From positions 1-33,606 of the forward strand of contig CANFDS010000013.1 in assembly GCA_947445525.1 (NCBI GenBank): a DNA stretch of 33,606 nucleotides. The letters run 5' to 3'. The first letter of the stretch is position 1. Every line of letters starts with the position of its first letter. Below, piece after piece: positions 1 through 6,839 of the stretch. The translations under genes and the position numbers were made by a program. This stretch comes from Actinomycetota bacterium. Lineage in GTDB: Bacteria > Actinomycetota > Thermoleophilia > Gaiellales > Gaiellaceae. Below the pieces are notes generated by a model, which was not told the origin of the DNA, did not search any database, and worked only from the letters and a program-made list of their open reading frames with translations.

Positions 1-258
1 AAGCGCTGGCGCGACGGCGTCGTCGTCGAGACGCTGGTGCGGTCGGAGCTGACGGCGGTGCAGACGCCGCAGGCCTTCCTCGCCGACGTGCTGCGGCAGG
101 CCCTGCGTGGCGACATCGCCGACTCGACCGACTGCTCGTCGCTCGTCGAGCGGGCCGGCGGCCGCGTGACGGTGGTGCCGGGCGACCCCTGCCTCGCCAA
201 GGTGACGGGGCCCGAAGACGTGGCGCGGCTGCTGGCGCTGCTCGCGGCAGGGGCGTAG
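1..258 (+). CDS. ispD: 2-C-methyl-D-erythritol 4-phosphate cytidylyltransferase, C-terminal part
   Basis: The reading frame is open from base 1, so only the last 85 residues are visible. IspD joins CTP and MEP to give CDP-ME in the non-mevalonate isoprenoid pathway, in the cytoplasm. The family's C-terminal signature is clear: TPQAF near the start, then a T/S-D-C-S-S-LVE stretch followed by G-x-V-x-VVPGD, and finally the K-x-T-x-PEDV motif that closes the nucleotidyltransferase fold. The downstream ispF supports the call, since the two genes are commonly adjacent or fused. The start and the CTP-binding loop lie outside the window. The call rests on family motifs and is quite sure. Confidence 0.9.
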   Translation, partial: KRWRDGVVVETLVRSELTAVQTPQAFLADVLRQALRGDIADSTDCSSLVERAGGRVTVVPGDPCLAKVTGPEDVARLLALLAAGA

Positions 259-274
259 GGGCAGGGCGCGCGGC

Positions 275-1135
275 GTGATCGTCGACTACCACATGCACCT
301 GCGCGGCTCGGTCGCGGCGGGGCCGGAACCGCTCGTGCACACCGTCGAGGCGATCGAGCGCTTCGTCGAGGTCGCCGCCGCCCGCGGTGTCGACGAGATC
401 GGCTTCACCGAGCACGACTACTACTTTCGGCAGACCCGTGAGGTGTGGCGCACCGGGTACCAGCTCGAGCGCTGCCTGTTCGACCTCGACGACTACGTGG
501 GCGCCGTCGTCGAGGCGAAGCGGCAGGGCCTGCCGGTGAAGCTCGGCATCGAGGTCGACTGGTGGCCAGGCGGCAACGAGCGCCTGCACGAGCTGTTGGC
601 ACCGTATCCGTGGGACTACCTGCTGGGGTCGGTGCACTGGGTCGACGACCTGGCGATCGACTTCGAGCCGGGGCTGTGGGCGGTGCGCCCGGTGGACGAC
701 GTGTGGCGCGGCTACGGTGCCGCTGTGAGCGATCTGGCGCGTAGCGGCCTCGTCGACGTCCTGGCGCATCCCGACCTGGCGAAGGTGTTCGGGCGGCGGC
801 CGTCGGCGGCGGTGCTGCACGAGGTGCAGGAGCAGATCGTGGCGGCCGCGGTGGCGGGCGGGTGCGCCGTCGAGATCTCGACGGCGGGGCTGCACAAGCC
901 GGTGGGCGAGCTGTACCCGTCGCCGGAGCTGCTCTCCGCCTGCTGCCGGGCCGGCGTGCCGCTGACGCTCGCGTCCGACGCGCACGTGCCCGAGAACGTC
1001 GGCCGCGACTTCGCCGCCGCGCTCGAGCTGGCCGGCGTGGCCGGATACGAGACGGTGACGGTGTTCGAGGCGCGGGTGGCGCGGCAGGAGCCGCTGGGGC
1101 CGCTGGTGCCGCGCGGGGCACGGGTGCCGGCATGA
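275..1135 (+). CDS. PHP-domain phosphoesterase, histidinol-phosphatase (HisK) like
   Basis: 286 residues, the usual size for PHP-type histidinol phosphatases. All expected metal ligands are visible: H6-x-H8 at the N-terminus, E46-H47-D48, E93 (GIEVDW), H121 (GSVHW), H165 (LAHPDL) and D235-x-H237 (SDAH). PHP enzymes of this type hydrolyse phosphate monoesters with a trinuclear metal site; histidinol phosphate is the best-known substrate, but no histidine gene is nearby, so the substrate here is open. It starts with GTG 16 bases after ispD, with an AGGG a few bases upstream, and its TGA overlaps the ATG of ispF (ATGA), so it is translated as part of the isoprenoid operon. Family sure; specific substrate uncertain. 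Confidence 0.8.
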   Translation: MIVDYHMHLRGSVAAGPEPLVHTVEAIERFVEVAAARGVDEIGFTEHDYYFRQTREVWRTGYQLERCLFDLDDYVGAVVEAKRQGLPVKLGIEVDWWPGGNERLHELLAPYPWDYLLGSVHWVDDLAIDFEPGLWAVRPVDDVWRGYGAAVSDLARSGLVDVLAHPDLAKVFGRRPSAAVLHEVQEQIVAAAVAGGCAVEISTAGLHKPVGELYPSPELLSACCRAGVPLTLASDAHVPENVGRDFAAALELAGVAGYETVTVFEARVARQEPLGPLVPRGARVPA

Positions 1136-1614
1136 GCGACGACCTGCGCATCGGCACCGGCTTCGACGCGCACGCGTTGGAGCGCGGGGTGGCGCTCGTG
1201 CTGGGCGGCGTCCGCATCGAGCACGAGTTCGGGCTGGCCGGGCACTCCGACGGCGATGTGATCGCGCACACCATCACCGACGCGATCCTGGGTGCTGCGA
1301 ACCTCGGCGACATCGGCACGCACTTTCCCAACACGCCGGAGTGGAAGGGCGCCGACTCGCTCGACCTGCTGGGGCGGGCCTACACGGTGGTGCGCGAGGC
1401 GGGCTGGGAGCTCGTCAACGTCGACTGTGTGCTGATCGGGCAGGAGCCGAAGATCGCGCGCTACCGCGCGGAGATGTGCGAGCGGCTGGCGACGGCGCTG
1501 GGCGTCGACGCGGGTCGCGTCACCGTGCGGGCGACGACGACGGACTTCCTCGGCTTTCTCGGGCGCGGCGAGGGGCTGGCCGCCCAGGCCGTCGCGCTGC
1601 TGCGCCGGCGCTAG
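1132..1614 (+). CDS. ispF: 2-C-methyl-D-erythritol 2,4-cyclodiphosphate synthase
   Basis: 160 residues, the normal IspF length. The enzyme cyclises CDP-ME 2-phosphate to MEcPP, releasing CMP, as a trimer with one zinc per subunit interface. The zinc ligands D12 and H14 (GTGFDAH) and H46 (the HSDGDVIAH motif) are present, as are DIGTHFP (residues 60-66) and the C-terminal RATTTDFLGFLGRGEG. The ATG overlaps the stop of the PHP gene by four bases. A longer in-frame reading upstream exists but only adds shadow sequence; homology begins at this ATG. It ends within a 16-bp CTAG palindrome, facing a convergent transporter gene. High certainty. Confidence 0.96.
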   Translation: MSDDLRIGTGFDAHALERGVALVLGGVRIEHEFGLAGHSDGDVIAHTITDAILGAANLGDIGTHFPNTPEWKGADSLDLLGRAYTVVREAGWELVNVDCVLIGQEPKIARYRAEMCERLATALGVDAGRVTVRATTTDFLGFLGRGEGLAAQAVALLRRR

Positions 1615-1624
1615 CTAGCTAGCG
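1609..1624. repeat. 16-bp perfect CTAG-rich palindrome at a convergent gene junction
   Basis: The 16 bases CGCTAGCTAGCTAGCG equal their own reverse complement and contain three overlapping CTAG tetramers. The TAG stop of ispF (1612-1614) and the TAG stop of the convergent transporter (1619-1621) both lie inside it. It may simply be the product of two facing stop codons; it lacks the T-run of an intrinsic terminator. Confidence 0.6.
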
Positions 1625-2488
1625 GGCGCCCTTCTGCACGAGCGCGACGCCGATCGCGGCGAGCGCCATGCCCCCGGCCATCGCCCAGCTCACCGTCTCG
1701 CCGAACCAGGGCCACGCCATGAGCGCGGTGAACGGCGGGACGAGGTAGAAGAGGCTGGCGACGCGCGCGACCTCCATGCGGCGGATGAGCCAGAGCAGGC
1801 CGAGGATAGCCGCGACCGAGAGCACTGATGACATCCACACGAGCGACGCGGCAAGCTGCCAGGTCCACTCGACGTGCATCGGCTCGAAGCTGGCGGCGAG
1901 GATGACCGCGGCGATGGCGGCGGCGCCGAACTGGCACGCGGTGCCGGTGCGCAGGTCGATCCCGGCGCAGTAGCGGCGCTGGTACACCGTCGCGGCGGTG
2001 ATGCCGAGCAGCGCCGCCAGGGCGAAGCCGAGCCCCGAGGTGGTGGTGCTGTCGAACTGCAACTTGCGCTCGACGACGACCGCGACGCCGCCGAGCCCGA
2101 TGCCGAGGCCGAGCCACTGCAGCGGCAGGACGCGCTCCTTCAGGAACGGCCCGACGATGCACGCGGAGAGCAGCGGCTGGACGCCGACGACGAGGGCGGT
2201 GACCCCGGCCGCGAGGCGATGGTCGATCGCGACGAACACGCCGCCGACGTAGGTGGTCTGCAGCAGCAGGCCGACGACTGCCGAGTGAAGGGCCTCGCGG
2301 CGGGTGGGGCGGCGGGCGCGCATCGCCAGCGAGACCGCGACGAGCAGGACGAACGTGATCGAGAAGCGCAGGGTGACCAGCGTCATCGGGTCGGCGTAGG
2401 TGACGCCCTCGCGGGCGACGACGAAGCCGGTCGACCAGAGCAGCACGAACAGGCCCGGCGCGATGGCGATGATGCGGCCCCGCCCCAT
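1619..2488 (-). CDS. EamA/DMT-superfamily membrane transporter
   Basis: 289 residues with about ten hydrophobic segments arranged as two EamA halves, the typical drug/metabolite transporter layout. The first helix begins at once (IAIAPGLFVLLWSTGFVVA), followed by the family's R-x-S/T-x-x-F stretch in helix two; a Gly-rich helix near residues 125-137 (LGLGIGLGGVAVVVE) ends the first half. Members export or import small metabolites across the inner membrane; the substrate cannot be read from sequence. The ATG at 2488 is preceded on its strand by TACCCT six bases upstream, consistent with a leaderless start. It is divergent from the BtuF-like gene and converges on ispF. Confidence 0.85.
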   Translation of the reverse strand: MGRGRIIAIAPGLFVLLWSTGFVVAREGVTYADPMTLVTLRFSITFVLLVAVSLAMRARRPTRREALHSAVVGLLLQTTYVGGVFVAIDHRLAAGVTALVVGVQPLLSACIVGPFLKERVLPLQWLGLGIGLGGVAVVVERKLQFDSTTTSGLGFALAALLGITAATVYQRRYCAGIDLRTGTACQFGAAAIAAVILAASFEPMHVEWTWQLAASLVWMSSVLSVAAILGLLWLIRRMEVARVASLFYLVPPFTALMAWPWFGETVSWAMAGGMALAAIGVALVQKGAR

Positions 2489-2494
2489 CGCCGC

Positions 2495-2504
2495 AGGGTA
2501 TCGT
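2495..2504. promoter_or_regulatory. Overlapping divergent -10 boxes (transporter / BtuF-like gene)
   Basis: On the + strand TATCGT (2499-2504) ends 8 bases before the ATG at 2513. On the - strand TACCCT (2495-2500) ends 6 bases before the ATG at 2488. The two hexamers share the TA step at 2499-2500. No Shine-Dalgarno is visible for either gene, so both mRNAs may be leaderless. No clear -35 is seen. Confidence 0.45.
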
Positions 2505-2512
2505 CGCTCCCC

Positions 2513-3427
2513 ATGCCCGTGCGCATCTGCTCGCTGCTGCCCAGCGCCACCGAGATGGTGGGCGCGCTGGGGCTGCTCGACTCGCTGGTGGGGGTGTCGG
2601 CGGAGTGCGACTTCCCGGCGGCGGCGCGCGGCAAGCCGGTGGTGACGGGCGCCCGCGTGGACACCAGTACCCTCGGCAGCCTGGCGATCGACGCGGCCGT
2701 GCGCGAGGCGCTACAGGAGGGCCGGTCGCTGTACGCGATCGACGAGGAGCTGATCAGGGGCCTGGCGCCCGACCTGATCCTCACCCAGGACCTGTGCACG
2801 GTGTGCGCGGTGTCGAGCGGCGAGGTGGCGCTGTGCGGCATCGAGGCCGAGACGATGGTGCTGGACGCGCACACGATCGCCGAGATCGGCGACTGCGTGC
2901 TGGCGCTGGGGGCGCGGCTGGGGGTGCCCGAGCGGGCGGCCGAGGTGGTGCGCGCCATGCGGGAGAAGGTTGCGGGGGTGGAGGCGGCGGTGGCGGGGGC
3001 GGCCGGAGCGGCGGGCGCGGCGGGCGCCGGCGGCGCGCCGGGAAGGCGCCCCCGCGTGTTCGTCGCGGAGTGGCTGGAGCCGCCGTTCGCGGCGGGTCAC
3101 TGGGTGCCCGAACTGGTGGCTGCCGCAGGTGGGGTCGAGGTGCTCGGCCGGGCGGGCCAGCCGTCGTTCGCGACGACCTGGGACGCCGTGCGCGCTGCGC
3201 AGCCCGACCTGGTGGTGCTGGCGCCGTGCGGCTTCGACGCGGCGCTGGCGGCCGCGGAGGCGGGGCTGGTGCCCGATCTCGGCTGCCGGGTGATCGCGGT
3301 GGACGCGAACGCGTACTACTCGCGGCCCGCGCCGCGCGTGGCGGACGGGGTCGTGCAGCTGGCGCACTTCCTCTACCCGGAGGCCGTGGCCGATCCGGGC
3401 ATGCCGTTCATCGTCATCCGGCCGTAG
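2513..3427 (+). CDS. BtuF/FepB-like (cobalamin-type) substrate-binding protein, no signal peptide
   Basis: 304 residues. The N-terminus RICSLLPSATEMVGALG is the classic start of the helical-backbone metal/vitamin-binding fold (BtuF class), and the order continues with GVSAECDFP, then LAPDLILTQDLCTVCAV, and in the second lobe WLEPPFAAGHWVPELVAAAGG and PDLVVLAPCGFD. There is no signal peptide or lipobox, so the protein appears cytoplasmic, as in many stand-alone members of this family. No ABC permease or ATPase is nearby. An Ala/Gly-rich linker joins the lobes near residues 163-180. The ATG at 2513 was chosen because homology and the -10-like box fit it; the frame stays open far upstream but that part is antisense to the transporter. 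Confidence 0.75.
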   Translation: MPVRICSLLPSATEMVGALGLLDSLVGVSAECDFPAAARGKPVVTGARVDTSTLGSLAIDAAVREALQEGRSLYAIDEELIRGLAPDLILTQDLCTVCAVSSGEVALCGIEAETMVLDAHTIAEIGDCVLALGARLGVPERAAEVVRAMREKVAGVEAAVAGAAGAAGAAGAGGAPGRRPRVFVAEWLEPPFAAGHWVPELVAAAGGVEVLGRAGQPSFATTWDAVRAAQPDLVVLAPCGFDAALAAAEAGLVPDLGCRVIAVDANAYYSRPAPRVADGVVQLAHFLYPEAVADPGMPFIVIRP

Positions 3428-3507
3428 GGGCGGCTGCCGGCTCCCCCGGGCCCCGGCCGCCACCGGTGGGGCCACGCTCCTGCCTTGGCCGCGCGGGCGG
3501 AGTCTGC

Positions 3508-3513
3508 TAACGA
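3508..3513 (+). promoter_or_regulatory. Weak -10-like box of the AllA-like gene
   Basis: TAACGA ends 7 bases before ATG 3521; it matches TANNNT at five of the usual features but ends in A, so it is the weakest of the leaderless candidates. Confidence 0.25.
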
Positions 3514-3520
3514 TGCGCAG

Positions 3521-4126
3521 ATGAGCGTCTCCGGCCCTCCACCCCTTCCCGGCCCCGCGTCCATCCGCGTCGAGCGGCTGACGCCCGAGGCCTACGCGCC
3601 GTTCGGCTGGGTGCTGGGTGAGCGGCCGGCCGCGGGCCGAGCGGGCGGGAGCGAATCGGCGCGGATCGTCGAGGCCTCCGGCGCCCGCTTCTGGCACGAG
3701 CACGACTTCGTGGCGGGCGCGGGCGGGCAGGTCGAGCTGCTGTGGGTCACCTATCTGGCCCAGCCGCCCGTGTCCGAGAAGATCGAGGCGCACCGGCACA
3801 CCGAGCAGGCGATCATCCCGGTTAACGGGCAGCCGATCCTCCACATCGTGGCGCCGCCCGACCTCGACCCGCTCGCGCCCGGGATCGCGCCCGACCTCGG
3901 CGCGGCGCGTGCCTTCTACCTGGACGGCACCCGCGGCGTCTGCATGCGCCGCGGCACCTGGCACATGCACTACGGCGTCGCCGAGGAGGCCTTCTACCTG
4001 ATGGTGACGCGGCGCTCCACGACCGACGACATCGTGGCGGCGTTCGACGGCGCCGCCGGCCCCGCCGAGACGGTGATCGTGAAGACCACGCCGATCGTGC
4101 TCGACACGAGCGGACTCGGGCTCTAG
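3521..4126 (+). CDS. Ureidoglycolate lyase-like (AllA) cupin
   Basis: 201 residues. AllA-family enzymes split ureidoglycolate to glyoxylate and urea in purine/allantoin catabolism. Supporting motifs are LTPEAYAPFGWVLGE at the N-terminus, the metal-site region EAHRHTEQAIIPVNGQPILHIVA, and the second signature MRRGTWHMHYGVAEEAFYLMV, in the usual order for this cupin family. No other purine-degradation gene is in the window, so this may be an orphan or act on a related ureido or 2-oxo compound. The start at ATG 3521 is preceded by TAACGA seven bases upstream; an earlier in-frame TTG at 3485 would add 12 residues and is less likely. Family likely, reaction less sure. Confidence 0.72.
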   Translation: MSVSGPPPLPGPASIRVERLTPEAYAPFGWVLGERPAAGRAGGSESARIVEASGARFWHEHDFVAGAGGQVELLWVTYLAQPPVSEKIEAHRHTEQAIIPVNGQPILHIVAPPDLDPLAPGIAPDLGAARAFYLDGTRGVCMRRGTWHMHYGVAEEAFYLMVTRRSTTDDIVAAFDGAAGPAETVIVKTTPIVLDTSGLGL

Positions 4127-4187
4127 AGCGGGCGCGGGCGCCGGGCGGCCGTCAGGCGGCGCGCTCCTCCGGTCGCCACGCCGGCCG

Positions 4188-4904
4188 CTACTCCGGCAGC
4201 GACACGACGCCGTCCACGACCCGCACCAGCGCGTCCTTCTCCAGCGAGGCCACCGCCTCCGCGTCGAGCTCCGCCACCGGCCGCGGCGCCTCTGCCACGA
4301 GCCGCAGAGCGCCTGCCCGCCGCTGCCGGAACGAACCCTCGAACCGCGACTGCTTGCGCGTCGGCTCGTAGCGCTGCCCACGCGACAGGCACCCCTCCGC
4401 CAGCGGGCACTCGCCACAGCGCGGCACTCGCGCCAGGCACACCGTCGCGCCCAGGTCCATCAGCGCCTGCGCCGACGTCGCCGCGAACGCGTGCCCCGTG
4501 CGCGCCTGGATCCGCTCGATGTTGACGTCGACCGGCAGCACGTCCTCGCCCAGCGCGAAGTTCCGCACCGCCGCCGCCGTGTACGGGCCGACACCCGGCA
4601 GCGCCGTCAGGTCGGCGGGCCAGCCGTCGGCGGCGATCGCCTGCGCCGCCCGGTGCAGCGCCAGCCCTCGCCGGTTGTAGCCGAGCCCCTGCCAGGCGCG
4701 GATCACGTCGGCAGGCGAGGCGGCGGCGAGGGCAGCCGCGGTCGGCCAGCGCTCCAGCCAGGCGATCCAGCGCGGGATCACGCGTTCCACCTGCGTCTGC
4801 TGCAGCATGATCTCGCTCACCAGGATCGCGTAGGGGTCGCGCGTGTGGCGCCAGGGCAGGTCGCGGCCGGCGCGGGCGAACCAGTCGCTCAGGGCCGTGT
4901 CCAC
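4188..4904 (-). CDS. mutY: Short A/G-specific adenine glycosylase (MutY-like)
   Basis: 238 residues from GTG 4904. MutY removes adenine mispaired with 8-oxoguanine. Visible are DLPWRHTRDPYAILVSEIMLQQTQ with catalytic Glu31, GLGYNRRGL, the helix-hairpin-helix LPGVGPYTAAAV (102-113), catalytic Asp126 in PVDVN, and a [4Fe-4S] loop C156-x6-C163-x2-C166-x5-C172. Tyr in the hairpin, rather than the Lys of endonuclease III, favours MutY. Only about 65 residues follow the cluster, so most of the NUDIX-like 8-oxoG recognition domain is missing compared with the ~350-residue E. coli enzyme. The start was chosen because TAGAGT lies exactly 7 bases upstream; GTG 4913 or a TTG at 4964, inside the adjoining repeat element, are alternatives. 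Confidence 0.85.
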   Translation of the reverse strand: MDTALSDWFARAGRDLPWRHTRDPYAILVSEIMLQQTQVERVIPRWIAWLERWPTAAALAAASPADVIRAWQGLGYNRRGLALHRAAQAIAADGWPADLTALPGVGPYTAAAVRNFALGEDVLPVDVNIERIQARTGHAFAATSAQALMDLGATVCLARVPRCGECPLAEGCLSRGQRYEPTRKQSRFEGSFRQRRAGALRLVAEAPRPVAELDAEAVASLEKDALVRVVDGVVSLPE

Positions 4905-4911
4905 GGCGGCC

Positions 4912-4917
4912 ACTCTA
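4912..4917 (-). promoter_or_regulatory. -10 box of mutY at the edge of repeat element copy A
   Basis: TAGAGT on the minus strand ends 7 bases before GTG 4904, the same geometry seen before many other genes here. The first base of the hexamer is the outermost base of the inverted-repeat element at 4917-5030, so the element boundary forms part of the putative promoter. No -35 is recognisable. Confidence 0.4.
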
Positions 4918-5030
4918 GAGGCTTGCTGTGAATCGGCGCCCCTGGCGGGGCTGTCCTGGGCCAAGCCGGGGCGTCACGGCGCCGCGCCCGGGGTGGCAAC
5001 CGGTGCCGCGCCGATTCACAGCAAGCCTCT
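4917..5030. repeat. Non-coding terminal-inverted-repeat element, copy A (114 bp)
   Basis: Bases 4917-4939 and 5008-5030 are perfect 23-bp inverted repeats (outer end AGAGGCTTGCTGTGAATC). The core is GC-rich and has no convincing reading frame. In reverse orientation it matches the element at 31787-31951 nearly base for base, apart from a 51-bp internal segment absent here. It lies between mutY and the divergent dehydrogenase gene. The left end is flanked by TA; the right end is followed by T-rich bases. It may be a MITE-like miniature element or a large palindromic repeat family; no transposase is present in the window. Confidence 0.85.
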
Positions 5031-5068
5031 TTAGGTGACGGCGCAGCCAACACGGCATGATCTGCCCC

Positions 5069-6115
5069 ATGCCATCGGCGCGCCCCTCCGTCTACCTCTC
5101 CCGCCGCCTCCCGGCGCGGGTCATGGACGCGCTCGGCGCCGACTTCGCGCTCAGCTTCCACGACTCCGACCGGCAGCCGGCGCGGGCCGAGCTGCTCGCT
5201 GCCGTCCCGGGCGTCGACGGGTTCCTGGCGACGATCACCGACCGCGTCGATGACGAGCTGCTCGACGCCGCCGGCCCGACCCTGCGCGTCGTCGCCAACT
5301 ACGCGGTCGGCTACGACAACATCGATGTCGCGGCACTCACCGCGCGGGGCGTCGTCGTCACGAACACGCCAGGCGTGATTGCCGCCGCCACGGCCGAGCT
5401 GGCGATCGCCCTGATGCTCGCGCTGGGCCGCAACGTCGCCGCGGGCGACCGCCGGCTGCGCACCGGCGAGCCGTGGGCCTGGACGCCGACGTTCATGCTC
5501 GGCTGGGGCCTCGAGGGCCGCCGGCTCGGCATCGTCGGCCTCGGCGAGATCGGTACCCGCGTCGCCGCGCTGGCGACCGCGCACGGCATGGAGGTGGTGT
5601 ACGCAGGCCGCGGCGACGGGCCCGGGGCCGGTGACGGGCCTGGCGCGGGCGACCGCTCCGCAGCGCCCGACCGTGCCGCCCCGCCCGACCGCCCCGCCCC
5701 GCCCTACCCCCGCCTCCCACTCGACGAGCTGCTCGCCACCTCCGACGTCATCAGCCTCCACTGCCCGCTCACTCCCGCCACGCGCCATCTGATCGGCCGG
5801 CGGGAGCTCGCGCTGATGCGCCCCGACGCTGCCCTCGTCAACACCAGCCGCGGCCCGGTCGTCGACGAGGCGGCCCTCGTCGAGGCGTTGCGCGACGGCG
5901 TGATTGGCGGCGCCGCCCTCGACGTCTTCGAGCACGAGCCGGAGCTGCACCCCGGGCTGATCGCGTTCGAGAACGTCGTGCTGACGCCGCACTTCGGCAG
6001 CTCTACCGTCGCCGTGCGCGAGGCGATGGGCATGCGTTGCGTCGACGCGCTGCGGGCCGTTCTGCTCGACCGGCGCCTGCCCGTGAACGCGCTCAACGCC
6101 GTCGAGCTCGCCTAG
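5069..6115 (+). CDS. D-2-hydroxyacid dehydrogenase (glyoxylate/hydroxypyruvate reductase-like)
   Basis: 348 residues. NAD(P)H-dependent reduction of a 2-oxoacid such as glyoxylate or hydroxypyruvate. Seen in order are the VANYAVGYDNID segment (75-86), TNTPGVIAAATAE (98-110), the Rossmann motif G-I-V-G-L-G-E-I-G (154-162), Arg261 in NTSRGPVVDE, Glu290 in ALDVFEHEP and His308 in LTPHFGSS, giving the complete Arg/Glu/His catalytic set. A low-complexity Gly/Asp/Pro/Ala insertion (about 182-214) sits where the cofactor-specificity loop follows the second Rossmann strand, so NADH/NADPH preference cannot be read. ATG 5069 is used; ATG 5057 would add four residues. CATGAT seven bases upstream is a weak -10 candidate. 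Confidence 0.87.
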   Translation: MPSARPSVYLSRRLPARVMDALGADFALSFHDSDRQPARAELLAAVPGVDGFLATITDRVDDELLDAAGPTLRVVANYAVGYDNIDVAALTARGVVVTNTPGVIAAATAELAIALMLALGRNVAAGDRRLRTGEPWAWTPTFMLGWGLEGRRLGIVGLGEIGTRVAALATAHGMEVVYAGRGDGPGAGDGPGAGDRSAAPDRAAPPDRPAPPYPRLPLDELLATSDVISLHCPLTPATRHLIGRRELALMRPDAALVNTSRGPVVDEAALVEALRDGVIGGAALDVFEHEPELHPGLIAFENVVLTPHFGSSTVAVREAMGMRCVDALRAVLLDRRLPVNALNAVELA

Positions 6116-6223
6116 GATCCGCCTGCCGATCCGGGGGCTTGCTCGCTCTCCGGGCGAACCTGCTCTATTCACGGCGAGAGAAAGTACCCCTTCTGGGTGT
6201 TGCCTAAACGTCAATGGGTCCGC

Positions 6224-6287
6224 TACGGTGCAACCTTCCCGACGTCAGAGGGCAGCCCTGGTGGGGCAGCCCGACTCTCCCGAAGGG
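6224..6287 (+). promoter_or_regulatory. Putative promoter and structured leader of the NlpC/P60 gene
   Basis: TTGCCT (6200-6205) and TACGGT (6224-6229), 18 bases apart, could be a promoter. The leader then holds a hairpin at 6250-6272: GGGC-A-GCCC, loop TGGTG, GGGC-A-GCCC, with one A/A mismatch. An AAGGGG Shine-Dalgarno follows at about 6283-6288, some 8 bases before the ATG. Actinobacterial NlpC/P60 genes are sometimes controlled by c-di-AMP riboswitches, but I could not match that consensus here. Confidence 0.3.
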
Positions 6288-6295
6288 GTCCCCTC

Positions 6296-6781
6296 ATGCG
6301 TACCAAATGGAGCCTAATCCTCGTAGCCGCGTTCGTCATCACGTTCGCGACGTTCGCAACCTCCGGTGCGTCCGCCGCGGTCGCGGCCGGTAAGGAGGGC
6401 CTGCAGCGCAAGAAAGCCGCACTCGGCCAGGACGCCGTCACCCTCGCGAAGCAGTACCTCGGCCTCTACTACCTCTATGGCGGCTCCTCGCCGCGCACCG
6501 GCTTCGACTGCTCCGGGCTCGTCATGTACGTCTACGGCAAGCTCGGCATCCAGTTGCCGCACAATGCAGCTGCCCAGTACCGGCTCGGCCTCGCCGTCCC
6601 GCGCATGGCGCTACTGCCCGGCGACCTCGTCTTCTTCAACGGGCTCGGCCACAACGGCATCTACGTCGGCAACGGCAAGTTCATCCACTCGCCCCAGACG
6701 GGTGACAGAGTTCGCATCGAGTCCCTCGCAGCGAGCAACTGGCATCGCAACTACGTCGGCGCCCGCCACATTGCTGCATAA
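6296..6781 (+). CDS. Secreted NlpC/P60 peptidoglycan endopeptidase
   Basis: 161 residues. A signal peptide occupies roughly residues 1-29 (MRTK basic start, hydrophobic core, SGASAA cleavage region). The remainder is almost only the NlpC/P60 domain: catalytic Cys72 in GFDCSGLV, His119 in GLGHNGIYVG and a third polar residue His131 in FIHSP, plus LLPGDLVFF before the histidine. Such enzymes cut peptide stems in peptidoglycan outside the membrane. There is no SH3, LysM or coiled-coil targeting domain, making it a minimal form. The start is preceded by AAGGGG at suitable spacing, and a long structured leader precedes it. The cspA gene follows about 100 bases later. Confidence 0.9.
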   Translation: MRTKWSLILVAAFVITFATFATSGASAAVAAGKEGLQRKKAALGQDAVTLAKQYLGLYYLYGGSSPRTGFDCSGLVMYVYGKLGIQLPHNAAAQYRLGLAVPRMALLPGDLVFFNGLGHNGIYVGNGKFIHSPQTGDRVRIESLAASNWHRNYVGARHIAA

Positions 6782-6839
6782 GCTGCTATCGTCGTTTTGA
6801 ACTGTTTTTTAGAACGCGTGTCCGTCGGAGCCTTTTCGC

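Noticed and set aside
2711-4417. 568-codon minus-strand frame
   Set aside because: Arg/Gly/His-rich shadow of the BtuF-like and AllA-like genes on the other strand, with no family motif; typical of GC-rich codon use.
4917-5030. Rho-independent terminator for mutY/dehydrogenase region
   Set aside because: The genes on both sides start here rather than end, and the same sequence recurs at 31787, so a repeat element explains it better.
4889-6214. 441-codon minus-strand frame over the dehydrogenase
   Set aside because: Antisense to a complete, motif-bearing gene; its C-terminal end only reads through repeat element copy A.
6116-6295. c-di-AMP (ydaO-type) riboswitch
   Set aside because: Gene context fits, but I could not find the conserved core sequences; left only as a structured leader.
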